Shown here in pieces: positions 1 through 11,380 of a DNA stretch of 64,000 nt. The stretch comes from Diphasiastrum complanatum (lineage: Eukaryota; Streptophyta; Lycopodiopsida; Lycopodiales; Lycopodiaceae). The notes beneath the pieces are model-generated. The model saw only the letters and a list, made by a program, of their open reading frames with translations, was not told the origin of the DNA and searched no databases. Each line of letters starts with the position of its first letter. Within the stretch, counting starts at the first letter, position 1. The DNA lies in contig CM055100.1 in the NCBI GenBank assembly GCA_029204225.1, positions 50,203,083 to 50,267,082 of the forward strand, in the 5' to 3' direction. The translations under genes and the position numbers were made by a program.

Positions 1-1700
1 CTACATGCATTAGCTACCCATGCATGGATGCCACATGCCCTAGGATAGGCATAGCAGGTAACTACCATAAGATATCTATTTGTGAAATTAGAATATATCC
101 AATGTCATAAATTTCTATAGAGAAGTCAGTGATGTCATAAGGTAAAGCTTAGAAACAATATACGAACAACTCAAAAAGTCAAAGAAACTAAGTCAAAACA
201 ATAATATAAAATTCAATAAACAAAAAATCTTAGCCAAACAACATTGCTTATGTCTCATCAATACCCAAGCATAAGTTGCTAACTGGGTTTCAAAAGAATC
301 TGTATTCTCTTGGGTAGATCCAGTGTTCACTAAGAAGCACAAGACAACCAGTAAGAAGAAAGAAAAAATATAAATAATTCAAATAATGAATTTAGGAGTT
401 TAGGAGATTCATTCTTTCACCAGCTAGTTGGTTTCTTGAGGAGCTTGGAGAGGTAAGCACCTCAAGGCTGGCATCATGCGCGTGTACTCACCGGGTCACC
501 TGCAATGACACATCCAATGACCTATAACATTGTTGGGTTCCTAGATTCGGTGTGAGTTATGCCCGCTACTGGTGGTAACTTAACCACCTGTCGTGGGTTG
601 TGCCTCGCCAGTGGCAATCACCTAACCCACTTGGTCACTTTTCGAGGTACGTTAGGGTCATGACTGGGGCCTAACACATACCACCCTACAAGTCATAAAC
701 AGCATATCAAGACATGTTTCCCATGCAACAAGAGATGGGGATGGAAACAATAGATCTCCAATCCATGCTATATTGGAGCATCCATACGTGATCTATTCAT
801 GCTTAGGAAACTTGAATTAATTTGTCGAAATCCTAAGATGTGCAATGCTCCATGCCCCTATGGGAGGTTTCTCCAAGCCACTAGTGACCACTTGCAATGA
901 CTCTCTAAAAATGCTTGTGTCTGCATTGTCAAATGGAATGTTAAGGTCTTAGAACATCACTAAGAAGGTGATGATGGATCCTTGAACTGGGTTTTCTGGT
1001 ACGTATGTGTCAATGTCTAGGGCTTGAATCTCACATGCCTCCCTTGATCCGCATGCAGTGATGCCAAGCATGCATCCATCAAGCTTTGTGAGCCAAAACA
1101 AGCATGCACCTTGTAAGGTTGTCAAATATTGTTGCTTGCAACTCTTGAACTCCCATGTATGAATTAGCCTCCATCCACCTCAAAGCATATACAAAACCCA
1201 CAAAGATCATAGGTATTGCATAGCAATAACAACCCCCCTAAACTCCCACAAGTTCATTAAAAATACCATTCTTGAAACAAGGATTATGTCAAATGCTAAT
1301 GGAGATACATGCACTATAAAAGCAAGGTGAATACAAACAACTAGAACTAGACATGATGCAAAAGAACTGCATCCAAACAAGCATTGTGATCGAAACAAAG
1401 TGCATGACATATATGTCATGCAAAGAACACAACAGTAAAAAGGATGCAAATGGGTGTGCATAGCTTAATCAACAAACAAACCAAGAACCATGTAGAAAAG
1501 AGGCTGAAAACTAGAAATCTGAAGCAAATATACATAGCAACCCCACGAGCTCAATCCAAAGGAAGCCACAAAGAAAGATTTCTATTTGCTAGAAAAAAAA
1601 AATTATGTTGAATCATGCGAAAGAAAACTATATCAAGATGAGCATGGTGAGATGAAATGGTAGTATTCAAGATAGATTGAACATATTATTCCACAAAGCC
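1..1700. other. Non-coding, repeat-derived flank
   Basis: I see no convincing gene here; open frames are short and lack domains. The block at about 120-330 is a diverged direct repeat of about 4425-4590 (see the repeat entry). The stretch at about 1640-1761 leads directly into a tRNA-Met-type primer binding site, so its right end may be the tail of an LTR. Confidence 0.5.
120..330 (+). repeat. Dispersed direct repeat, copy 1 (copy 2 at about 4425-4590)
   Basis: The order of landmarks is shared with 4425-4590: a 'cagtgatgtcata' block, a run of AT-rich sequence, a 'tgtctcatca' block, then 'attctcttgggtaga'. Similarity is imperfect, with several indels. The second copy lies left of the adenylate kinase P-loop exon. 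Nothing in the repeat looks like a transposon terminus, so its nature is unknown. Confidence 0.55.
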
Positions 1701-1761
1701 TGATAGTTTGTTGTTATACTTCGATTTCATTACTATCGTATCCTCTTTCCTTCTTCCAACA

Positions 1762-1807
1762 TGGTATCAGAGTTGTACATGGTATCAGAGCTATATCTGG
1801 TATCAGA
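1762..1807 (+). promoter_or_regulatory. Triplicated tRNA-Met-type primer binding site
   Basis: Three copies of TGGTATCAGA(G) start at 1762, 1780 and 1798. This sequence is complementary to the 3' end of initiator tRNA-Met and is the usual Ty1/copia and Ty3/gypsy primer binding site directly after the 5' LTR. The base before the first copy ends in CA, as an LTR does. No gag follows, so this is probably the remnant of a degraded LTR element. Why there are three copies is unclear. Confidence 0.55.
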
Positions 1808-1889
1808 TCTTCTTTGCTCGTAATATTCATATATATGGTAGCAAATTCCTGTATCTGATAATTGATTTCCAATCATAGTGTCGCACGGC

Positions 1890-2175
1890 ATGCGATAGGT
1901 GGTAGTTGCTGCTGACACCCACCTTACATGTTGCATGCATGGGCTACTGATGCATGCGGGGTCCCAACCCCTCACTGAAGGACTGCATGGCCCCCTACTG
2001 TCATGCATGTGTCTGCATGCGTCCGACATGTGTCTGCATGTGTCTGGCCCTCATACCTACTGTATGGTATGCATGCATGCCTCTGACTCACACTGTCGTC
2101 TGCCTCCGATGGCTAGCTGCACCTAGAAGTACTGTTGGGTCGGTACTGTTACGTACTCGTAACAGTGTGTATTTA
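1890..2175. mobile_element. Possible Ty3/gypsy LTR remnant
   Basis: This is a GC-richer island inside AT-rich DNA, ending in an inverted repeat: CTGTTACG at 2146-2153 and CGTAACAG at 2158-2165, with a 4-nt loop. The 63137-63152 LTR end has a related palindrome, and scattered blocks ('gggtcccaac', 'tcggtactg') resemble 62900-63153. I infer a diverged LTR of a related family. No coding sequence is attached. Confidence 0.35.
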
Positions 2176-2199
2176 CTGTCAACTCTAGACCTAAAACAA

Positions 2200-2940
2200 T
2201 AGATATGGACTCAACTTATGATGGTGACAATCATACAATTAACTCAAAGTGCTTGGATTGAGGCTCTTGTGAGCCACTCCATTTTGCCTAGTGGTTTAAA
2301 ACAATCCTATATTTAAGCACATTGTACACATTTAGGAGCCACTTCAAAAACATGAAGATGAAAGCAAACTTGAAGGGGGAAGGTTTCAAAATCTCAAAAA
2401 AGTGAAACGCTTGCAAGGATCTTTGATCTTTCAGTGACAAAATTCACCAAGACTGATGTATTGATCACCTCTTTGACCCACGACAAGTTTGGAATATCCT
2501 CAATGAAAAGGTTAAAACATTATAAGACTCATGGGGTCCAAATTATATGTGGGTATGCATCATTCACCATTGTCCTCATAGAAATTAAATTTGAGGCATT
2601 TCCCATAATCACCTACACACATTGCTTGGCCTTGCATTCTCCATGGCAGGCTTGATGTGCTAAAAGATACGCTCATCGATCACAACACAAAGACTCAAAT
2701 GTATATTTCAAGCTCAACTCATAGATGTTCATACAATGATTTTAGTTGAAAAATGCTACATACCCATAAGGACCCGCAATAGCTTACCTGAGGTGACAGT
2801 CTCAATGTTTGGGACAAGACGTTAGGTGACACATGCCAATATTCTATTGGTGCATGGTAACCTAAAGTTATTGACTCGCGGTGGTGTGCGCAACCCACAT
2901 GTGTCATGGTTATGATGTGACTATGTTGGCGGAAGTGACC
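2200..2940. other. No recognisable feature
   Basis: The sequence is AT-rich and single-copy-like, with only short open frames. None carries a motif I recognise. Confidence 0.4.
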
Positions 2941-2943
2941 CCA

Positions 2944-3312
2944 CCTATACTATGTATATAGAGGTGGATCTCCATGAGCTTGGTATTCATTCTCACCTCG
3001 TAGCTTGGTGGAGGCCTAAGAGTGCCTGATGGTGGTCTATAGCTCTAGTGCACGGGGGTGAGATTGACGTAACCAAAGGAGACCCACATGTACTATGTAT
3101 ATAGAGGGCGATCTCCATGAGCTCGGTATTCATTCTCACTTAGACAATGAAGAGCTCTTCCACGTGGTTAGGCCAGGACATAATCTTGCCTCAAGATATA
3201 GCTATGCAAAGGACGATGTTAAGGTGTTGCGGTATGGGACGTTGTAGCTTGATGGAGGCCTAGGCATGCTTGATGGTGGTCTATAGCTCCAGTGCACGAG
3301 GGTGAGATGGTA
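2944..3312 (+). repeat. Imperfect tandem duplication, second copy interrupted
   Basis: The block at 2944-3066 (landmarks 'ctatgtatatagag', 'gatctccatgagct', 'gtattcattctcac', 'tggtggtctatagct') is repeated from about 3090. In the second copy the halves are separated by about 100 bases: 3090-3140 and 3243-3310. No coding potential is seen. The extra 100 bases are either an insertion in copy 2 or a deletion from copy 1. Confidence 0.75.
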
Positions 3313-3339
3313 GTATCTCTATGGATGGGTGATTTCAAA

Positions 3340-4325
3340 GCGCTGTCACCTGATTGTGTCCTTACTTGGTCTACTTTGACAATGGGATTTCTAACAAAAA
3401 CTATTACATGATCCCTTTTTGGTGGTCAATATTTGTTGTATGCCATGCTTTATGTTATATTTTGTTCATAAATATGATAATATTACCTCTCAAGCACTCC
3501 CCACATCCAAAACATGTAGCCTTAACGAACTATACATGAGAATTGCTAAACTAGTTTCAACTTCTAGCTAGAAGTAAAACCAAATTGAGAATTACTAAAC
3601 TAGTTTCAACCTTTGACTAGAAGTGAAACAAAGATTCAAATCTCAAATCCTGTTGAAAAAATCAAAACCTAGAGATTTGTGGAACCTATGGATTGCACTG
3701 TCCATATCATATACTCCATAGTCCATAGGCAAAATTATCTTTTGTGAATGCTTAAGCCCCTCCATCATTTATAGATTTTAAATTCTACAAAACATTCTTT
3801 TCATTCAGAACAATCAACCATTGAACTCATGTCAAAAAGAGACCATTAGGCCTTTTGCCAGCATCCCCCTTTTTTTTAGAATCCTTGTGTGTTGAACTAG
3901 TTAGTAGCAACATAATCCCCAAGCGTGCATAAGCATCTCCCAAAAAAATAAAAAAACCTATAGCTGCAAATGAACATATCCAAACTCATAAACATGTTGT
4001 TAATTGATTCATAAATGACATCTCGCATGGCAAAATTGTAAGGAGACAATGTTGTACAACAAAATCAAATAAAGTTTCAAATTTTTTGGGTAGCTGTAAC
4101 CTTATTTTTGCCAGCTACTACAAACAACCAATCTACAACCGTGACAACTCATTCTAAGTGACCAAGATGTAGTATACAAGAGTAAGAATACTTTTCCTCA
4201 TAAAAGTCCAAAAAAAAACCACTAAATGGCCTTAAAAAAACGTTAATAAGAGCAGGAAAAAATTTGCATTCTGTCCAAACAATTTCGCACACCAATAAAT
4301 CTGTTTTTTTGGAAAAAAAAAATTG
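3340..4325. other. AT-rich sequence without a gene
   Basis: Only short, motif-free open frames occur. If the adenylate kinase gene to the right is intact, this is part of its intron 2 on the minus strand. Confidence 0.4.
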
Positions 4326-4327
4326 AT

Positions 4328-4408
4328 GCACGTTCGGGGAAACCCCGGATCGCGTTCCGGATCATGTTCCGGAGCGCGTCCCGGATCGTGTTCTGGATCG
4401 GAACGTGC
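4328..4408. repeat. 12-bp tandem repeat flanked by inverted GCACGTTC/GAACGTGC
   Basis: Four consecutive 12-mers of the form GGATCGCGTTCC lie at 4347-4358, 4359-4370, 4371-4382 and 4383-4394. The array is bracketed by GCACGTTC (4328-4335) and GAACGTGC (4401-4408). Related GGAACGCGTTCC-like 12-mers occur at about 58518-58565. GC content is much higher than in the surroundings. It could be a small foldback element; no transposase is present. Confidence 0.65.
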
Positions 4409-4424
4409 AACCTTGAGATTCTGA

Positions 4425-4590
4425 AGCCAGTGATGTCATATGATCAAGCTTAGAAAAAATAATAATAATATAAATTTCAAAAAACAAAAGCCAACCATCA
4501 CTACTAATGTCTCATCAGTGCCAAAGCATAAGCTGTTGTCTGGGCTCTGAAGAATCCAGATTCTCTTGGGTAGACCCAGTGCAAGGAAAA
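4425..4590 (+). repeat. Dispersed direct repeat, copy 2
   Basis: This is the partner of 120-330, in the same orientation. It contains 'cagtgatgtcata', a long A-rich spacer, 'tgtctcatca' and 'attctcttgggtaga' in the same order. Confidence 0.55.
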
Positions 4591-4726
4591 TTTTAAAAAA
4601 AAACTAAAAATAATGATATAAAAACAAAACAGGGGCCATAAAAAGTACCAAGAGTCACCAAGCATAGACGAAATAAAAACTACTAGAAACATGAAAATAA
4701 TAGTCTACTGCTTCTATTCTCACTAC

Positions 4727-5513
4727 CTTTTTAGAAATCAGCTCGCATTGTGTGCCCTTTCCAGATGCTGGTGCACCCGCAATCATCACTTTTAAAGGCT
4801 CTGCTTCATGTTTTGCCTTTGCTCTTCCCTGCATTAAAACAAAGTCATACAGGGGGTGCTTCAGTTTGTCCAGATCCTATTACCCACTGACAGTACTAGA
4901 ATCAAGTCATGCAATCATCATATACCAAACTCCCTTGCAAAAGATACTATAAAAATATCATTGCCAATTTGGCATTATGAGTATAATTTGATTTAGTAAA
5001 GTGAGAAATAAATACCAGTTCATCTCAAATCGCATACCGATTAGGCATCTTAGTGTAAGAACTTTATTGCAGTAAGTTGAAAATTGATAGCAACCGGTGC
5101 CATATATGGTTTGATGTTTACGCTAAAGCACAAAACTTGAATACGGTAAGACAAAAGGTTAATGCCAACCGGTGTCCAGATTCAACATTTTAGGATAAAA
5201 TTTTTTTACAGTTAGACGGAAAATTGATACCCACCGGAGTCATATTATGCACCGCCCACTTGTGCCGTTTCTTCGACAAAACAGAATCCCATTCATCTGA
5301 TTCAAATGATAACCTCCATGAAAGTTCAGAAGGCCCTCTATGACTAGAATTCCAGGAATTCCAGCCATGATTTCCACCAATTTGAGTACTGGCATAAACC
5401 ATGCATGACTTTTTAGGAGGAATTCTGCCACTTGAGCAAGCATACCATCTATTTGAGGGATCCAATACAGTGGAGGACACATGGCCTAAAGAGGACTGCA
5501 CAGTAAGAGCCAT
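4727..5513 (-). CDS. Plastid-type adenylate kinase, exons 1-2 only (partial gene)
   Basis: Adenylate kinase interconverts ATP + AMP and 2 ADP. Exon 1 (5513-5235, 93 codons, real ATG at 5513) is Ser-rich, starts MALTVQSS and ends in basic residues, as expected of a chloroplast transit peptide. Its donor is read as CCG|gtgggt; GCG|gtgcat slightly upstream is an alternative. Exon 2 (4828-4727, exactly 34 codons, acceptor 'aatgcag', donor AAG|gtagtg) encodes EPLKVMIAGAPASGKGTQ, the P-loop of the family, followed by CELI as in plant plastid adenylate kinases. Both introns keep phase 0. The next exons (NMP-binding helix, GYPRS motif, lid) are absent between 1 and 4726. The gene either continues left of the window through an intron over 4.7 kb or is a truncated duplicate. 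The P-loop exon shows no damage. Confidence 0.85.
5040..5240 (-). repeat. Three tandem copies of the exon-1 splice-donor region inside intron 1
   Basis: Read on the minus strand, the segment around the exon-1 donor (CCG|gtgggtatcaatttt) recurs twice further into the intron at about 68-base spacing: CCGgttggcattaacc near 5170 and CCGgttgctatcaatttt near 5095. Each copy ends in a similar 'actg/accg' block. The repeats give two extra, weaker GT sites downstream of the real donor. Confidence 0.7.
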
Positions 5514-6316
5514 GAGGCTTGAATGTGGCCAGTAAGAAACAAAATTTTCAATACTTGATACTGCTGATCATAAAATTTGTTCTAGGGTTGAAATGTCCCG
5601 GCTTACACCTGATGGAAGAAATTGATTTCGTATGGATATGATGTGGGCAAGCAATGGCAGCTCAAAAAGTGCGGAATTAAGGGGGGCTTTTCATCTTTAC
5701 TGCAGCAATCTGTATCCCAATTTGATGATGCATCCAACACTAACGATTTGCAACGGAATTCGTGAAATGGGTTATGCATGTATATGCCTCATTTGGCAGA
5801 AATGATGAGCAGCTCCTTCGCATGTTTGAGAAAAACCCTAAACAGCATGAAAATAGTTTGATCATGCACCATCTCTATCTGCACAATGATGAGTTGGGGA
5901 TGGAGGTATTTTTTTATTATCTTGGACTCACTCATTACTGTAGCTCATTAGATTGGAACCCGACCTCAAGTACAGGAAATGAACTATTTACCAACATGCC
6001 AATTTTTGGAAGACATCATGGGAACCCCGGCCTTCAACTAGAAGAAAGAAAGTAGCAAGTAGAATCCAACATGCCACCACTTATTGGAGGATGGAAGGAC
6101 AATACTTTTAGCATTGTATTGATTACTAATGTGTCTCTCTTAGGTTTATGCTAGTTGTTGCTACAAAATATATGGGAGTGGATTGAATGACTTGCACTAG
6201 CACATGCATGCAGTCACCCTTGACTCATGTTTCATTAGCAAAAATAGCTTTGCTGCCACTAGAGAGTTGCAAGAGGGGTAAGTGTGATTATGGCATATTC
6301 GTTTTCATGATATTAT

Positions 6317-6365
<49 letters not shown>

Positions 6366-7735
6366 TGAGAGAGAGAGAGAGAGAGATTGCTCATCACGAT
6401 TTGCAAAAATTCATCTGCTCATCCCCTTCCATCAAGATCTAGATCTTCTACTCATGAGCTTTCATCATTATCTGAATCAAGATTCACTTTTTCTAAATCA
6501 TTCTTTCGTTTTGCAACCATTTTTAAGCAACAAATTTAAATTCAAAATAATTCTTTCAATACAATACTACAACTTCAACATACAAAGCCTTGTAAATTTT
6601 GATAACTACAACTACATGCAATTGAAAGCATTAACAAATGCACATTTTTGGGACTTTGTAGGTTACGTTCATTAATGTAACATGTTTGAACATGGCAGGA
6701 GGTTATAGGCAATCTGCTACATGAGTTTGAGCACCAAAAAGCATTATTTTTTTCGTTGTAATTGCAATCACCCTTTGTTTTCCCCCACTTTCCAAGGATT
6801 TGAATTTTGCTTGAAATTTGAGTGCACACAATGTATGACAGTTTTTTTATGATCATTCATATCATCGTGTTATATTAGTCAGTTCTTTGTCCCTTGTGCT
6901 AACAAAAATTGAACTTGGGTGGGGCAAGACTGATTTTGTAATCGATTCCAAAAAAAATTAAAAAAACATAGAGTCTTTGACACATTGGTTACCACTAAGA
7001 GTAGGTATTTGCATTTAAGTATATCTATATACTGCATTCAACTAACCTATTCGATTAACAAGTAACACAAGATTTTGGAAGTGACATTTTTTACAATATA
7101 TTGAATCGAATAATGTGATGGTGTGATGACATTAGTATTCATATTAAGGCATTAATCATTAACTACATCAATAGTTTTTCAACTAGATCGACTAGCTCAA
7201 AATCGGTGGTACATCATCATACAAGTTGCTCCAAGATAAAGACATCATTTGAATATGTCATTATCAAGAATGAGATTAAAAATAATTTGTTTTTTATGTC
7301 CATGAACCCTTAAAGTACTCTAATATTCAGAACACACATTTAGTCTTATTATATGTTTGAAGAAAACACATATACATTACCATTTTGTTCAAGAAACAAT
7401 ATTCAATGGTGATCTCATCTTTTGTAAATCTAGATCAAGTGGTTCATAATGTACCAAATCATTAGGTAGAATATAATTTGAGAAATTTTGCACTCAATTA
7501 GGTATAAAAGAGTGCAATTTCATCATGCATGTCAATTTCTAAACCCCTAAATTCCTCTCACTATTAGGGCATTGTACTTGTTTTTTATATTAATATGATG
7601 TGATTGTGTTTGGTGTGTGTCTTCTCCTCTTGCGTTGTAAATAGTGTGTGTTACTGTTGTTGATTATTGAAATGTGGTCTTACTCAATGCCATCAATGGC
7701 ATCTCATCAACCATTCCCTTGCAAAATTAGTAGGA
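5514..7735. other. Presumed adenylate kinase upstream region and AT-rich spacer
   Basis: This lies upstream of the adenylate kinase start on the minus strand. It contains a (TA)n tract and a (GA)n tract (separate entry). A 97-codon frame at 5762-6055 on the plus strand has no motif I recognise and no obvious splice structure, so I do not call it a gene. Nothing else is recognisable. Confidence 0.4.
6319..6386. repeat. Compound microsatellite (TA)n-(GA)n
   Basis: An uninterrupted TA dinucleotide run covers about 6319-6362, followed by a GA run at 6367-6386 after a 4-base spacer. This is seen directly in the sequence. Confidence 0.95.
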
Positions 7736-7739
7736 TCTA

Positions 7740-8400
7740 CACTTGCCACCTATTTGAGCCTCTATTATGATTGCCTTTGGCATTTTCTTGACCATTTGTA
7801 CTAGTTTGTTTATAGTAACATTCATTCTCAAAATGTCAACCCTTGCCACAATCATGGCATGGACCCATTTTTTTTGGCTTTCCCTTGATTATGAAATCCT
7901 CCTCTCGAATTTCCAGCTTGTTGTTGCTAATTTTCGTGTTGATTTGCCTATGCTTGCTGCTGTGGTGTATTGAACGTTGTATTGAAGTTGTATTTGCCTC
8001 TTAATTTGCATCCCTTCCTCTTGAAGTAAAATTCCTGAGAATTCTTCAAATGTTGGTCTCTTTTCCATGACCATCATTTTCATCAAATATATGTATGAGG
8101 AGGGAAAAAAATCATCATGATGCTCATGAAGTTCACATCTAAAACAGTTTCATTTATGGCACCCAATTGATCTCTAAGATCTTTGATTCTTGTCAGAAAA
8201 TTCGAAACATATTCAAATTCATCCATCATATGATAAGCATCTTTTTTTGAGAAGTATCACCCTTGTATCATGTGTTGTTTCATACATGGATTGCAATATT
8301 ACCCAAGCTTTATTTGGTGTGCTTCTTGACGAAATGTGGAAAATGATTTTGTCCAGATGCTCTTATTGATCATTGCAGGTGTTTTGGTAGATCCAATTGA
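7740..8400 (-). pseudogene. Ty1/copia gag relic
   Basis: The minus strand encodes, with frameshifts, a retrotransposon gag of the UBN2 type. About 8360-8130 gives 'NKAWVILQSMYET' and then 'FLTRIKDLRDQLGAINE', the block that in this family precedes the nucleic-acid binding region. 'TFEEFSGILLQEE' follows at about 8050, and a zinc knuckle CHDCGKG..HFENEC (CX2CX4HX4C) sits near 7860-7830. No LTR or pol is attached. The relic is old, judging by the number of frame breaks. Confidence 0.7.
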
Positions 8401-8559
8401 CTTCCCAAGAGTTTTTTCCTTGACAAGTCTGCTTATCTCTTGAATTGTGAAATGTCCAATAGAAGACGCTTTTATACCATTCTACAACAAAGGTAGCTAG
8501 ATTGAAGTGATTATATAACAACAATATTGATACTTCTTTGCCATAGAAAAAGAATAAGC

Positions 8560-8790
8560 AATCTCGATAAAAATATGTGGAAATCAGCTTTACAAGGAAA
8601 AATCTACAAGTGGAAAACATGAAAAATTTGACCTTGTAGAAATATTATGAGCAACCAACTTGTAGTCCTTCAACTTGCAAAAATTCACAAAATTCAGCCA
8701 AAGTCTAGAGTTTTACAAGCAAAATTAACAAGTGAAAAAGATGAAAAATGTGACTCTACAAAAATACATGCAATTTTTTTAAAGTCGTCA
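8560..8790 (+). repeat. Imperfect tandem duplication in AT-rich spacer
   Basis: A block with the order 'cagc..ttacaag', 'aacaagtg(g)aaa', 'gatgaaaaat', 'tgtagaaat/tctacaaaaat' occurs at about 8583-8645 and again at about 8695-8767. There is no coding potential. The rest of 8400-9120 shows nothing recognisable. Confidence 0.5.
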
Positions 8791-9121
8791 AAATTGTCCT
8801 ATTTGGCCAAAGTATACACGAAGTCACATTTTTCATTTTTCACATTGTTAGGCTTTTTGCTTTTTCCAGTTTCAACACATTTCTCCTTTCTTGATTTCAC
8901 ACCATTTATGTGTCTTATTATGATTGTAATGCTTAAATAGTCATTGTATATATAATACATGTTTCACAAGGCATCAAACTACTCTTAATTTGAGGTTTAA
9001 CTATGTACATAAATATAGCAGCAAAGAATAATCATATATGAAGCTAGAAAGTGACAAAAAGTTTATTCTCTCTCTTATTCTTGCAGAGTGAGCTATAATA
9101 GACTCCTACACACTTGTTGTT

Positions 9122-9800
9122 GCACTGGTGCCAGCTCAAAATCTGTCCCCAAAAGGTAACCCAAGGCAAAGACAAGTCACTCATGAAAACCCAAGGCATG
9201 GTGGTCACCAAACTGACCAAATGGCATAGCGGCGGGCCACACGTCAGTGATGTGGACCCTTAGGCTCGACAGCAACGCAAAAAGGTTCAAGTAAGGGTCT
9301 TTCCACTTGGACCAGTCCCAAAGGCGAAACCAAAAATTGTAATCATCCCCAAGGATCAACTTTATTAAATCTGGAAGATGTTACATTCATACATTGATTG
9401 ACTGGGGTCTCGGGGCCACCAACATGTGTTGGGCATTGTGCTTGGCTCGTGCTGGTAGAGGGAGCTGAGACCTGGAGATTGGATTCTTGGCGTGGGTTGA
9501 GCTGTCCAAGTTTATGTCTGTCGGACTCCACCTATAGTTCTGGTGTGATTCGGCGCCCCCCCTCTATCTTGAAATATAGTGCTTTCTGGTAAGCACGCTT
9601 TTTTTAGACTTAGTTTTTATTTTATTGATTAAGCCTGGAAAGCTTGGCAGAATAATTGTAGCTCCCATATATGGGTCATGGGAGCTGTCTCAGTGGGCAA
9701 AATTAGCTAGGCTCTTGGACAAGGTTCCCAGGAGCTGACTAGGCCATGACTCGACCTTATTGAGGAGGTGCCATTGGGATGTGCATACGCTCTTTCTTTT
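9122..9800 (-). mobile_element. Chromovirus (Ty3/gypsy) LTR fragment
   Basis: This is the reverse complement of 17100-17700, the 3' LTR of the element at 15634-17842, with shared blocks such as 'ccaaggatcaactttattaaat', 'tggaccagtccc', 'gccatttggtcagtttgg' and 'gcgccccccctctat' (reverse-complemented as needed). Divergence is moderate. No internal region is attached, so it is a solo or truncated LTR. Confidence 0.8.
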
Positions 9801-10485
9801 TTGATTTGGATCTGGCACCATCTCGATGCATGCGGGAGCCATATTCTTGGCATTGCTCTTCTTCGTTTGTTAATGCTCGCGATTCATCAAGGTGGTCATC
9901 CATCTTGGTAAGAGTTGTACTTCCACCAGACTATTTTCCTTTTCTTTGAAAACTCTCCTCTTTGTAGGTCGGGCCTCACAACTCTCTTTTTCTCTTTTAT
10001 AAAGTCAACTTCAATACAAAAGTATCTCCTCCTCAAAATGAGCACGATCAAATCACCTGAGAGTCATGTAGGAACCAGGTCATTCGTGTCCAAGCAAGCA
10101 CATAACAAATGAAGATACCAACCAAAGTTAACACAGAGGATCCCTCTCAAGTCACATCCCCCTTGAAACTGGACGTAGGACCTTTGCCTAGTCACGCCCA
10201 CACAGATCTAGCACAGAATTAGCCCACGGGAAACATTCATCCAACCATCCATGCTTTCACCATTAAGTAGCACATTGCCTCAGTAACGCCCCACCAAATA
10301 TGGTCGACAACCCTTATGGTTGAACGATCGACAGCTATCACACACCGGCAGTAAACCACCCGTGCTTTACACCCGAATTTGAGTAGCATCTCTGAATCAA
10401 TGGTTAACCCGTATAGTTCGAATATGTCGCCCGCACTCCACAAGGCACATATTGTGCTTTCAACTACCTAGATAACACTTTGCCT
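9801..10485. other. Unassigned sequence between two LTR copies
   Basis: No gene is visible. The right-hand part (from about 10140) may be internal leader of the antisense chromovirus that starts at 10488, but I cannot align it to the other copy by eye. Confidence 0.35.
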
Positions 10486-10487
10486 CA

Positions 10488-11380
10488 TCTATTTACACCG
10501 CAAGAAATGACTGTGTTTACACCTCAAGGGCAGCACCTTGTCGCATCAAGTCCCTCATTATGCCGACCACCCCAACCGCGGACACACTTGTGCTTACACT
10601 GTGGGCAGCACCTTGCACAACGGCTATCCTAACGAGTCCCAAAAAGTGGGCATCCATGTGAGACTCAAGTAGTTGACCATCTATTCGGCTCTGATACCCC
10701 ATGTTGTGCTGGCACCTCAAAGGACTATGGGACTTGAGCAGTTTTTCCAAGACACGCTTAAGTCTAACATCCATCCATCATGAACTCAATAAAAAGCCAA
10801 CTTATAAAATGCAACATTCCTAACCATTCAGACTTAGAAAAACTGGAACCCCAACCAACCCAAAAGCCAACTCAGAATCCATCTCCAAAAGGTAACCAAA
10901 GGCAAAGACAAGTCACTCATGAAAACCCAAGGCATAGCAGTCGCCAAACTGACCAAATAGCATAGCGGCGGGCCACACGTCGGTGACGTGGACCCTTAGG
11001 CACTATCTACACAAAAAGGTTGAAGTAAGGGTCCTTCAACTTGGACCAGTCCCGGAGGCAAAATCAAAATGGTAATCATCCCCAAAGATCAACTTTATTA
11101 AATCTGGAAGAGGTTACATTCATACATAGACTGACTGGTCTTGGGACCACCAACATGTGCTGGGCATTGTGCTTAGCTCACACTAGTAGAGGGAGCTAAG
11201 ACTTGGCAATTGGATTCTTGGCGCTAGCTGAACTGCCCAAGTTTGTCTATCGAACTCCCCTATAGTTTTGGTGTGATTTGGTGCCCCCCCTCTGTCTGCT
11301 TTTTGATAAAGCACATTTTTCTGGAATTTGTTTTTATTTTGTTGATTAAGCCGGGCAGAATCAGTCTAGCTCCTAGATAT
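10488..11380 (-). mobile_element. Chromovirus LTR with primer binding site and leader
   Basis: In minus orientation the LTR (about 11380-10703) ends ...CAGCACAACA. The reverse complement of the primer binding site (GGCTCTGATACC) follows at 10688-10699, then a leader to about 10490. The leader matches 15842-16020 of the plus-strand copy (shared peptide-like block GAAHSVST in one frame). The LTR lacks its upstream third. No gag-pol remains. Confidence 0.8.

Noticed and set aside
5762-6055. 97-codon plus-strand frame upstream of adenylate kinase
   Set aside because: No domain, no splice signals of note and no similarity I can name; length is within chance for this window.
6187-6675. 162-codon frame through the TA/GA microsatellite
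   Set aside because: It contains an Ile-Tyr run and an Arg-Glu run from the dinucleotide repeats and has no domain.
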